NCBI GenBank assembly: GCA_946478645.1
Contig: CAMLCW010000274.1
Coordinates: 1-6,964 of the forward strand
Direction of reading: 5' to 3'
DNA from: an uncultured Variovorax sp.
GTDB lineage: Bacteria > Pseudomonadota > Gammaproteobacteria > Burkholderiales > Burkholderiaceae
Length of the DNA: 6,964 nucleotides
The stretch's first letter is position 1. Every line of letters begins with the position of its first letter. The notes under the pieces are model-generated. The model searched no databases, was not told the DNA's origin, and saw nothing but the letters and a program-made list of their open reading frames with translations. This document shows positions 1 to 6,591 of this stretch, one piece after another. The translations under genes were made by a program, and so were the position numbers.

Positions 1-1
1 C

Positions 2-718
2 AACCTGCGCACCAACGAGCTCGACATCGGCACCTGGCTGCTCAAGACCGAAGGCGATGCCGACGCGGTGCTCGCGTCCGATGCCGTGATGCTGGCCCAC
101 AAGGACCACTGGCTGGTGCGCGAGACCATCGGCGCGCTGCGCCGCACGCTGGCGCGGCTCGACGTGTCCTCGCGCAGCCTGTTCGCGCTGGTCGAGGCCG
201 GCTCCTGCTTCGCGGGCACGCTCGCCGAACTGGCCTTCGCGGCCGACCGCAGCTACATGCTCGCGCTGCCCGACGATGCCGAGCGTGCGCCGAAGCTGGT
301 GCTGAACGAATTCAACTTCGGCTTCTTCCCGATGGTCAACGACCAGACCCGCCTGCAGCGCCGCTTCTACGAAGAGGCCGCGCCGCTCGACGCCGTGCGC
401 GCCGCGGCCGGCCAGCCGCTCGATGCCGACCAGGCGCACAAGCTCGGCCTGGTCACCGCCGCGCCCGACGACATCGACTGGGACGACGAGATCCGCATCG
501 CCATCGAGGAGCGCGCCGCGATGTCGCCCGATGCGCTCACCGGCCTCGAAGCGAACTTGCGCTTTGCAAGCCAGGAGAACATGCTGACCCGCATCTTCGG
601 CCGGCTCACCGCCTGGCAGAACTGGATCTTCAACCGCCCCAACGCTGTCGGCGAAAAGGGCGCGCTGAAGGTCTACGGCACCGGCGAAAAGGCCGGCTTC
701 GACTTGAACCGCGTGTGA
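2..718 (+). CDS. boxC: BoxC, benzoyl-CoA-dihydrodiol lyase, C-terminal part (5' end outside window)
   Basis: BoxC acts in the cytoplasm on 2,3-epoxybenzoyl-CoA, opening the ring hydrolytically to 3,4-dehydroadipyl-CoA semialdehyde and formate. The frame is open from base 2, so the gene enters from the left; 238 residues are visible, under half of the roughly 550 usual for this family. The visible part looks like the second crotonase-type half. The stretch EAGSCFAGTLAELAFAADR (visible residues 65-83) resembles the oxyanion-hole/active-site segment of enoyl-CoA hydratase relatives, and DHWLVRETIGALRRTLARLD (visible 35-54) is the helix before it. No start codon is called: the GTG at 68 is internal, because coding continues upstream of it. 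The stop TGA is 31 nt before boxB, and the boxC-boxB-boxA order strongly supports the assignment. Catalytic residues are not assigned from this fragment. Confidence 0.93.
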   Translation, partial: NLRTNELDIGTWLLKTEGDADAVLASDAVMLAHKDHWLVRETIGALRRTLARLDVSSRSLFALVEAGSCFAGTLAELAFAADRSYMLALPDDAERAPKLVLNEFNFGFFPMVNDQTRLQRRFYEEAAPLDAVRAAAGQPLDADQAHKLGLVTAAPDDIDWDDEIRIAIEERAAMSPDALTGLEANLRFASQENMLTRIFGRLTAWQNWIFNRPNAVGEKGALKVYGTGEKAGFDLNRV

Positions 719-738
719 ACTGCCCGCCCGTACAACCC

Positions 739-743
739 AAGGA
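739..743 (+). promoter_or_regulatory. Shine-Dalgarno site of boxB
   Basis: AAGGA lies 6 nt before the ATG at 750. It fixes the boxB start within the 31-nt gap after boxC. Confidence 0.75.
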
Positions 744-749
744 ACAACG

Positions 750-2177
<1,428 letters not shown>

Positions 2178-2187
2178 TTGGTATTGC

Positions 2188-2284
2188 GCCTTCCCCCTTT
2201 GGGGGAAGGCTGGGATGGGGGCCGGCAGCGTGACCACGACCAACGCCGCTGGCCCCCACCCAACCCTCCCCCGGAAGGGGAGGG
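2188..2284. repeat. Large imperfect GC-rich inverted repeat between boxB and boxA
   Basis: The two arms, 2189-2230 and 2244-2284, are imperfect reverse complements (42 and 41 nt, with one single-base indel and scattered transitions) around a 13-nt centre. Each arm has its own hairpin. On the left, GCCTTCCCCC (2188-2197) pairs perfectly with GGGGGAAGGC (2201-2210) over a TTT loop. On the right, CCCTCCCC (2264-2271) pairs with GGGGAGGG (2277-2284) over CGGAA. The element can thus fold as one long stem or as two hairpins. It lacks a T-tract, so it is not a standard intrinsic terminator. It ends 4 nt before the boxA Shine-Dalgarno site. The layout resembles REP/BIME-type intergenic palindromes; I believe such GC-rich elements recur in Comamonadaceae genomes but cannot confirm it here. 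Confidence 0.85.
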
Positions 2285-2288
2285 CTTC

Positions 2289-2293
2289 AGGAG
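2289..2293 (+). promoter_or_regulatory. Shine-Dalgarno site that sets the boxA start
   Basis: AGGAG lies 7 nt before the ATG at 2301. The frame is open further upstream to the boxB stop, but that part is palindrome sequence, so this site decides the start. Confidence 0.85.
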
Positions 2294-2300
2294 AAACAAC

Positions 2301-3587
2301 ATGGACATGGCCGTCGAAGCCGGGATCATCAAGCAGCACCTGATCGATCCCGAGATCTGCATCCGCTGCAACACCTGCGAGGCCACCTGCCCGGTCAACG
2401 CGATCACGCACGACGACAACAACTACGTCGTGCGCGCCGACGTCTGCAACGGCTGCATGGCCTGCATTTCGCCGTGTCCCACGGGTTCGATCGACAACTG
2501 GCGCACGGTGCCCGTGGTGCGTGCCTATTCGATCGAGGAGCAGTTCGGCTGGGAGTCGCTGCCCGACGAGCTGCCGCCCGAGGAACTCGAGGCCGCGGGC
2601 GCATCCGCCGCGGTGGACGAGAAGCCGCCGCTCGCGTCCGCCGCGCCCGCCGAGAGCACCGCCGCGGTCGATTCCGTCGAGCCGGTTTTCAACTCCGCGC
2701 AATACGGCGCCACCGTGCCGCCCTGGTCGGCCGCGCACGCCTACACCAACCTGTTTCCACCCAAGACCCCGACCACCGCCACCGTGGTCGGCAACTTCAA
2801 CTGCACCGAGGCCGGCTTCGACAGCGAGACGCACCACATCGTGCTCGACTTCGGCGTGGTGCCGTTCCCGGTGCTCGAGGGCCAGTCGATCGGCATCGTG
2901 CCGCCCGGCACCGACACGCTCGGCAAGCGCCACCATGCGCGCCAGTACTCGGTGGCGAGCCCGCGCAACGGCGAGCGCCCCGGCTACAACAACGTCTCGC
3001 TGACCGTGAAGCGCGTGACCGAGGACCACCAGGGCAATCCGGTGCGCGGCCTCGCCTCGAACTACGTCTGCGACCTCAAGGTCGGCGACACGGTGCAGGT
3101 GGTCGGGCCCTTCGGCGCCTCGTTCCTGATGCCGAACCATCCGAAGTCGCACATCGTGATGATCTGCACCGGCACCGGCAGCGCCCCCATGCGCGCGATG
3201 ACCGAGTGGCGCCGGCGCCTGCGCAAGAGCGGCAAGTTCGAAGGCGGCAAGCTCATGCTGTTCTTCGGCGCGCGCACGCAGCAGGAGCTGCCGTACTTCG
3301 GCCCGCTGCAGTCGCTGCCGAAGGATTTCATCGACATCAACCTCGCGTTCTCGCGCACCCCGGGGCAACCCAAGCGCTATGTGCAGGACCTGATGCGCGA
3401 GCGCGCGGCCGACCTGGCGGCGCTCTTGAAAGACGGCGCGAGCCACTTCTACGTCTGCGGCCTCAAGAGCATGGAAGAGGGCGTGGTGCTCGCGCTGCGC
3501 GACATCGCGAAGGACGCCGGGCTCGACTGGGACGCCGTCGGCGGTGCGCTCAAGCGCGAAGGCCGGCTGCACCTCGAGACGTACTGA
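2301..3587 (+). CDS. boxA: BoxA, NADPH-dependent reductase of benzoyl-CoA epoxidase
   Basis: BoxA passes electrons from NADPH through FAD and two iron-sulfur clusters to the diiron centre of BoxB. The 428-residue protein has a 2[4Fe-4S] ferredoxin domain at the N-terminus, with Cys20, 23, 26, 30 ([12 protein letters not shown]) and Cys49, 52, 55, 59 ([12 protein letters not shown]). An acidic, Ala/Pro-rich linker (about 86-128) leads to a ferredoxin-NADP reductase-like module. RQYSVAS (214-220) fits the FAD-binding RxYS motif, GTGSAPMRA (291-299) the pyridine-nucleotide loop, and YVCGLKSME (384-392) the conserved C-terminal nicotinamide-site Cys-Gly. The protein ends in an aromatic Tyr, as FNR-type reductases often do. 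The ATG at 2301 is chosen for its AGGAG and because the ferredoxin domain starts just after it. The gene lies downstream of boxB across a palindrome and 10 nt before the MaoC gene. Confidence 0.96.
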   Translation: MDMAVEAGIIKQHLIDPEICIRCNTCEATCPVNAITHDDNNYVVRADVCNGCMACISPCPTGSIDNWRTVPVVRAYSIEEQFGWESLPDELPPEELEAAGASAAVDEKPPLASAAPAESTAAVDSVEPVFNSAQYGATVPPWSAAHAYTNLFPPKTPTTATVVGNFNCTEAGFDSETHHIVLDFGVVPFPVLEGQSIGIVPPGTDTLGKRHHARQYSVASPRNGERPGYNNVSLTVKRVTEDHQGNPVRGLASNYVCDLKVGDTVQVVGPFGASFLMPNHPKSHIVMICTGTGSAPMRAMTEWRRRLRKSGKFEGGKLMLFFGARTQQELPYFGPLQSLPKDFIDINLAFSRTPGQPKRYVQDLMRERAADLAALLKDGASHFYVCGLKSMEEGVVLALRDIAKDAGLDWDAVGGALKREGRLHLETY

Positions 3588-3597
3588 ACGCCGGCCA

Positions 3598-4059
3598 ATG
3601 AAGTTCGCCGACTTCCATGCGGGCCAGGTCATCGAGGCCGGGCCGCATGTGCTCACCGAAGCCGAGCTGGTCCGTTTCGCAAAGGACTACGACCCGCAGT
3701 GGTTCCACACCGACGCCGAGGCCGCCGCCCAGAGCCCCTTCGGCGGACTGATCGCGAGCGGCTGGCACACCTGCGCGATCGCGATGCGCCTCGTCGTCGG
3801 TGCCGCGCTCGAGGGCTCCGAATCGTTCGCGTCGCCGGGGCTCGAGCATGTGCGCTGGCCCAACCCCGTGCGGCCCGGCGATGCGCTGCGGCTCGTCGCC
3901 GACGTGATCGAAGTCCGGCGCTCCGAGAAGCGGCCCACGCTCGGCATCCTGCGCTGGCGCTGGCGGTTGTTCAATCAGCGCGGGCTCCTGGTGCTCGATG
4001 CCGAGGTCACGAGCCTGTTCAAGCTAAACACGCCCCCCGAAGCGGCTCACTTCGTGTAG
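3598..4059 (+). CDS. MaoC-family (R-hydratase-like, hot-dog fold) dehydratase
   Basis: Family members hydrate trans-2-enoyl-CoA thioesters or dehydrate 3-hydroxyacyl-CoA in the cytoplasm. The 153 residues fit a single hot-dog domain. The hydratase-2 motif is visible: YDPQWFHTD (31-39) contains the expected catalytic Asp32 and His37, followed by SPFGGLIASGWHT (46-58). PGDALRLVADVIEVRRSEKRP (93-113) and the following strands match the rest of the fold. The gene starts 10 nt after the boxA stop without a clear Shine-Dalgarno site, so translation may depend on ribosomes finishing boxA. Its place as last gene of the box operon suggests a role with CoA intermediates such as dehydroadipyl-CoA; that is inference. 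The last nine residues (145-153) and the stop codon are encoded by a palindromic repeat, so the native end may once have been elsewhere. A GTG at 3544 inside boxA is a less likely start. Confidence 0.9.
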   Translation: MKFADFHAGQVIEAGPHVLTEAELVRFAKDYDPQWFHTDAEAAAQSPFGGLIASGWHTCAIAMRLVVGAALEGSESFASPGLEHVRWPNPVRPGDALRLVADVIEVRRSEKRPTLGILRWRWRLFNQRGLLVLDAEVTSLFKLNTPPEAAHFV

Positions 4060-4118
4060 CCGCCTCCCCCCACTGGGGGGCGCACCCGGTGGCCGGGCAA
4101 AGCCCGTTCCACGGGTGC
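4031..4118. repeat. Composite GC-rich palindromic element at the end of the MaoC gene
   Basis: Three nested or adjacent hairpins are visible. CGCCCCCC (4031-4038) is perfectly complementary to GGGGGGCG (4075-4082). Inside it, GCGGCTCAC (4042-4050) pairs with GTG-T-AGCCGC (4054-4063) over a TTC loop, and CCCCCC (4066-4071) can alternatively pair with GGGGGG (4075-4080). Next comes a long hairpin, 4082-4118: GCACCCG pairs with CGGGTGC, TGG with CCA, and CCGGGC with GCCCG(G/T side) around an AAA loop. The element contains the MaoC stop codon and fills much of the gap to the convergent gene. It could serve as a bidirectional transcription barrier or mRNA end, but it has no T-tract. It looks like a dispersed intergenic repeat; copy number cannot be judged here. 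Confidence 0.8.
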
Positions 4119-4151
4119 ACTGGGTTGCGCTGCTGCGTGTTCTGGCCGCAG

Positions 4152-4715
4152 TTACTTCTTGATATCGACGCCGCCCGAGCCCTGGGCCTTGGCGCCGGCC
4201 TTCGCGCCGACCGCGGGCGCCTTCACCGCGCCGCCGGCCGAGCCGACGGCGCCGGTCGCGCCATTGAGCGTGCCGCCTACCGTGTTGGTCACGCCGCCTG
4301 CAGCGTTGGTGGCGCCGCCGACTGCGTTGGTCGCGCCACCCACCGCGCCGGTCGCGGTGTTTGCCACACCGCCCACGGCACCCGTGGCGCCGCTCACGGT
4401 ATTCGTGGCCCCGCCGAGCACGCCGCCGACAGCGTTGCCCACGCCGCCGACCGCATTGCCGGCCGCATCGGTGGCGGCGCTGCCGCTGCCTCCGGTGGTG
4501 GCGTTCGCGCCCGCGGCCGTGCCGCCGCGCGCGTTGGCGCCTGCCGCGGTGGTGCCCTGACGCGCGCCGGTGGCGCTGCCGGAGGCATTCACGTCGGCAT
4601 TGACGCCGACACCGACGCCAACGCCTTGCGCCTGCGCAAAGCCGCTGGCAGCGAGAAGACCGGCGAGCAGGGCGCCGAGGACGATGGTCCTGTTGTGTTG
4701 TTGTTGTTGCTTCAT
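4152..4715 (-). CDS. Exported Gly/Ala-rich low-complexity repeat protein, function unknown
   Basis: I do not recognise the family. The 187-residue product begins with a signal peptide: a polar KQQQQHNR start, a hydrophobic core (about 11-26) and an AQA cleavage motif ending at residue 29. The mature part consists almost only of Gly, Ala, Val, Thr, Asn and Ser. It has no Cys, Trp, Tyr, Phe, His, Met or Glu. It opens with a GV tract (31-38), continues with Gly/Ala/Thr stretches, and has a regular repeat core (about 87-158). The tail has several lysines (165-187) and ends VDIKK. The start is the ATG at 4715, with AAGGA 10 nt upstream and the signal peptide directly after; a longer reading frame to 4826 exists but adds an uninformative leader. 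The gene lies 170 nt downstream of a hydrolase on the same strand and converges with the MaoC gene. I see no confident promoter in that 170-nt gap. A cell-envelope or extracellular structural role is possible but unproven. Confidence 0.75.
   Translation of the reverse strand: MKQQQQHNRTIVLGALLAGLLAASGFAQAQGVGVGVGVNADVNASGSATGARQGTTAAGANARGGTAAGANATTGGSGSAATDAAGNAVGGVGNAVGGVLGGATNTVSGATGAVGGVANTATGAVGGATNAVGGATNAAGGVTNTVGGTLNGATGAVGSAGGAVKAPAVGAKAGAKAQGSGGVDIKK
4242..4457 (-). repeat. Heptad/hendecad glycine repeat core within the exported protein
   Basis: Residues 87-158 repeat a unit like N-A-V-G-G-A-T (for example NAVGGAT at 130-136, with close variants before and after). Gly-Gly pairs at 90, 97, then 101, then 115, then 126, 133, 140 and 147 keep a 7-residue step, interrupted by 4-residue phase jumps (11 in total). 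At DNA level this is a degenerate 21-bp repeat. Confidence 0.75.
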
Positions 4716-4724
4716 GGGTGACGA

Positions 4725-4731
4725 TTCCTTT
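4725..4731 (-). promoter_or_regulatory. Shine-Dalgarno site of the exported repeat protein
   Basis: On the minus strand AAAGGAA precedes the ATG at 4715, with about 10 nt between AAGGA and the start. It supports the signal-peptide start over the longer open frame. Confidence 0.6.
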
Positions 4732-4885
4732 CGTAGCTTTTGGGAAAGAACCGACCGCGTTCGATCGATTCGGGTGCCACCATCGCCACAACCCCGTTTG
4801 TCGCCATGTGCGCCGCCGTCGCGCATTGCTGTGGGCGCTCTCCGTCGGCGAAAACGGCCGCCCGAACGTTAGGCGCGCCGCTGCA

Positions 4886-5920
4886 TCAAGGCAGAAGATG
4901 GCGTCGGAAGAAGGCGGATATCGCCCTGTTCACGTCCGGTACCACCGCGGCACGGTCGAAGCCCGGTGGATCGTTGAGCAGGTCGCCGATCAGCCCATCG
5001 AGACCTGGCACCAGCGGCGACAGCAGCGCGCCATGGCCGCCCCGGGGCAGGTCGGCGAGCAGTTGGCAGCGCGGCAGGCAGGCGGCCAGCACGCGGTCGC
5101 TGTGGAACCGCGGCGCCAGCCATCGGTCCTGGCGCGCCGTGATCAGGCCGAGCGGCACACGCGGCGTCACCAGCGAGGCCATGTCGAAGTCGGCCGCCGC
5201 GGGCACACCGGCCACGACCACGGCAATGCGCGGGGCGTGGTGCGCGCGCGGCGTGGCATCGTCGAAGCGCCAGCGGATCACCAGGTGGGCGGCCACCAGC
5301 TTGATGCCATCGGCCCAGCCGCCGGTCAGCCGCGTGGTGAGTCCCACGCAAGCATGGAATTCTTCCGCGAGGTGGGCGTCGCAGTGTTTCGCGAAGGCCG
5401 CCGGCGACCAGCGCCCGCCCGCGAGGCTCAGCGCGGTGTGACCGCCGGCCGACATGCCGTACATGCCGACGCGGTCGAGCGCGAGCAGCGGCGCGAAGCG
5501 CGCATCGGCCGCCACTGCATCGATCGCGCGCGAGACCTCGGCAGGGCGCATCGTCCAGCTGTCCGGGCCCGGATGGCGGTCGTCGCGGTGGTTGTCGCCC
5601 TTGTGCTGGGGCAGGGCCACGATGAAGCCGGCGTTCACCAGTTCACGCGCGAGGTCGGACTGCGGCCACGGCGAGCCGCCCGAGCCGTGCGAGATCACCA
5701 CCAGCCGGCCGTTGCCACGCTCGACCGGCCCCTGAGGCGCGACCTGCAGCGTGAAGGGGCCGCGCCGCAGCGCCTCTGCCTCGCCGCTCGACGGATAGAA
5801 CACCGTGACCGGGCCGTCGCCCGCCATGCCCGGTATCTCTGTCAGTCCGACCGCAGCCTGGGCCGAGGAAGCCGGGGACGCCAGCACCAGGGCCAGAAAC
5901 ACAGACACGACGCTTCTCAT
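4886..5920 (-). CDS. Secreted alpha/beta hydrolase, dienelactone hydrolase / PAF-acetylhydrolase-like
   Basis: This is a probable serine esterase or lipase-like hydrolase exported through Sec. It has 344 residues. Residues 1-22 form a signal peptide with a hydrophobic core and a likely cut after SSAQA (18-22). The mature enzyme shows ISHGSGG (76-82), the strand and turn carrying the oxyanion residues, and the nucleophile elbow YGMSAGG (154-160) with Ser157. Candidate triad partners are Asp265 (ARQDRWLAP) and His296 (RGGHGALL), in the expected order and spacing. VTVFYPSSGEAEALRRGPF (38-56) matches the 'simple ester hydrolase' N-terminus of COG4188-type predicted dienelactone hydrolases. Cys180/191 and Cys281/285 could form disulfides in the periplasm. 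The ATG at 5920 is chosen because GGGAGGT lies 7 nt upstream and the signal peptide follows; a longer frame to 6010 would bury it. The substrate is unknown. The gene is divergent from the Rrf2 regulator, which could control it. Confidence 0.9.
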   Translation of the reverse strand: MRSVVSVFLALVLASPASSAQAAVGLTEIPGMAGDGPVTVFYPSSGEAEALRRGPFTLQVAPQGPVERGNGRLVVISHGSGGSPWPQSDLARELVNAGFIVALPQHKGDNHRDDRHPGPDSWTMRPAEVSRAIDAVAADARFAPLLALDRVGMYGMSAGGHTALSLAGGRWSPAAFAKHCDAHLAEEFHACVGLTTRLTGGWADGIKLVAAHLVIRWRFDDATPRAHHAPRIAVVVAGVPAAADFDMASLVTPRVPLGLITARQDRWLAPRFHSDRVLAACLPRCQLLADLPRGGHGALLSPLVPGLDGLIGDLLNDPPGFDRAAVVPDVNRAISAFFRRHLLP

Positions 5921-5927
5921 CACATCG

Positions 5928-5936
5928 ACCTCCCTT
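5928..5936 (-). promoter_or_regulatory. Strong Shine-Dalgarno site of the hydrolase
   Basis: The minus strand reads AAGGGAGGT 7 nt before the ATG at 5920. This near-consensus site decides the start against the upstream in-frame ATG at 6010. Confidence 0.85.
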
Positions 5937-6021
5937 GGCTTGTTCTTGCCGATGGCAGCCCTGGCCAGCGGCTGGCCGGATGATGCTGTGTCGCGCGTGC
6001 CGAAGCACATCGCCGAGTGCG

Positions 6022-6035
6022 TATTTCAGGAAATA
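6022..6035. promoter_or_regulatory. AT-rich perfect dyad in the divergent gap, candidate operator
   Basis: TATTTC-AG-GAAATA is a perfect 6+2+6 inverted repeat, 10 of 14 bases A/T in a very GC-rich region. It lies about midway between the divergent starts at 5920 and 6130, a usual place for a regulator site. The binding protein is unknown; the adjacent Rrf2 regulator is one candidate. Confidence 0.5.
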
Positions 6036-6112
6036 GGTCCGCTTTCCGCGGGCCCGATGACCGTGCCGCGCGCAGGGTCTGCCGTGCCTTGCCCGAGCGC
6101 CCAGCTTTTCAC

Positions 6113-6129
6113 GCAACTCATAATGTTGC
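6113..6129 (+). promoter_or_regulatory. Dyad with -10-like box directly before the Rrf2 start, candidate autoregulatory operator
   Basis: GCAAC-N7-GTTGC is a perfect inverted repeat ending at the base before the ATG. Its spacer holds CATAAT (6119-6124), one mismatch from the -10 consensus. Transcription starting 6-7 nt after that box would begin at the start codon, giving a leaderless mRNA; in agreement, no Shine-Dalgarno site is visible. No good -35 box is seen at 16-18 nt spacing, so the promoter call is weak and may need an activator. Confidence 0.45.
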
Positions 6130-6591
6130 ATGAAACGAGACAGCAAGCTTTCCGGCGTCCTCCACGCACTGCTCCACATGGCCGAGATGGAGGGGCCCGT
6201 CACGTCCGACACGCTGGCCATGGCGATGCAGACCAACCCCGTCGTGGTGCGGCGCGTGATGGCCGGGCTGCGCGAGGCGGGCTTCGTGAGTTCGGCCAAG
6301 GGGCATGGCGGCGGCTGGGTGCTGTCGTGCCCGCTCGATGCGGTGACGCTCGGCGACATCCACCAGGCGGTGGGTTCGCCGGCGCTGCTGGCCATCGGCA
6401 ACCGCACCGAAAGCCCGGGCTGCATCGTCGAGCAGGCCGTGAATGCGGCGCTCGACGACGCCTGCCGCGACGCCGAGGCGCTGCTGGTCGCGCGTTTCAA
6501 CAGCATCACGCTGGCCGATCTATCCAGGGACTTTCATCGCCGCATGACGCGCGGCGGCTTCAACCTCGAGGACATTCAACATGCACTTTGA
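6130..6591 (+). CDS. Rrf2-family transcriptional regulator
   Basis: Rrf2 proteins are dimeric winged-helix DNA-binding regulators that often sense iron-sulfur status, nitric oxide or thiol redox state. The 153 residues match the family. The N-terminal MKRDSKLSGVLHALLHMAE and TSDTLAMAMQTNPVVVRRVM (25-44) form the helix-turn-helix with the recognition helix. GHGGGWVLSCP (58-68) is the conserved wing with its glycines. The cysteines are Cys67, Cys98 and Cys112. The closely spaced three-Cys cluster of IscR/NsrR (at about 92, 98 and 104) is absent: only Cys98 lies in that zone, so classical [2Fe-2S] or [4Fe-4S] binding is unlikely and a thiol switch or other signal is more plausible (inference). 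The start has no Shine-Dalgarno site but abuts a dyad and a -10-like box. The stop overlaps the next gene by 11 nt, so both are probably one operon under its control. Confidence 0.93.
   Translation: MKRDSKLSGVLHALLHMAEMEGPVTSDTLAMAMQTNPVVVRRVMAGLREAGFVSSAKGHGGGWVLSCPLDAVTLGDIHQAVGSPALLAIGNRTESPGCIVEQAVNAALDDACRDAEALLVARFNSITLADLSRDFHRRMTRGGFNLEDIQHAL
6568..6572 (+). promoter_or_regulatory. Shine-Dalgarno site of the FAD oxidoreductase inside the Rrf2 gene
   Basis: GAGGA lies 8 nt before the ATG at 6581, within the last codons of the Rrf2 gene. This supports the overlapping start and translational coupling. Confidence 0.75.

Noticed and set aside
2188..2210. Intrinsic transcription terminator after boxB
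   Set aside because: The 10-bp stem is strong but is followed by CTGGGATGGG rather than a T-tract, and boxA, needed by BoxB, lies downstream.
2178..2300. 41-residue N-terminal extension of BoxA from the open frame after the boxB stop
   Set aside because: The extension is translated palindrome (Pro/Gly/Arg-rich), while a good AGGAG-ATG at 2301 leads straight into the ferredoxin domain.
3544..3597. GTG start of the MaoC gene inside boxA
   Set aside because: The added residues are boxA sequence read out of frame, whereas MKFADF at 3598 is a typical family start.
3699..4721. 340-residue plus-strand frame over the MaoC gene and the repeat protein
   Set aside because: It overlaps two better-supported genes in other frames and has an Arg/Ala/Gly-rich composition with no domain.
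4716..4885. Promoter for the exported repeat protein in the 170-nt gap
   Set aside because: I looked for paired -35/-10 boxes on the minus strand and found only poor matches, so no call is made.
4718..5983. 421-residue plus-strand frame opposite the hydrolase
   Set aside because: It is the antisense shadow of a gene with signal peptide, Shine-Dalgarno site and catalytic triad; its translation is low-complexity Arg/His/Ala/Val.
5921..6010. Longer hydrolase start at 6010
   Set aside because: It would put 30 residues before the signal peptide, and the near-consensus ribosome site belongs to the ATG at 5920.
5643..6509. 288-residue minus-strand frame across the Rrf2 gene and the divergent gap
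   Set aside because: It is antisense to a clear Rrf2 protein and, further on, an out-of-frame reading of the hydrolase start; no domain is visible.
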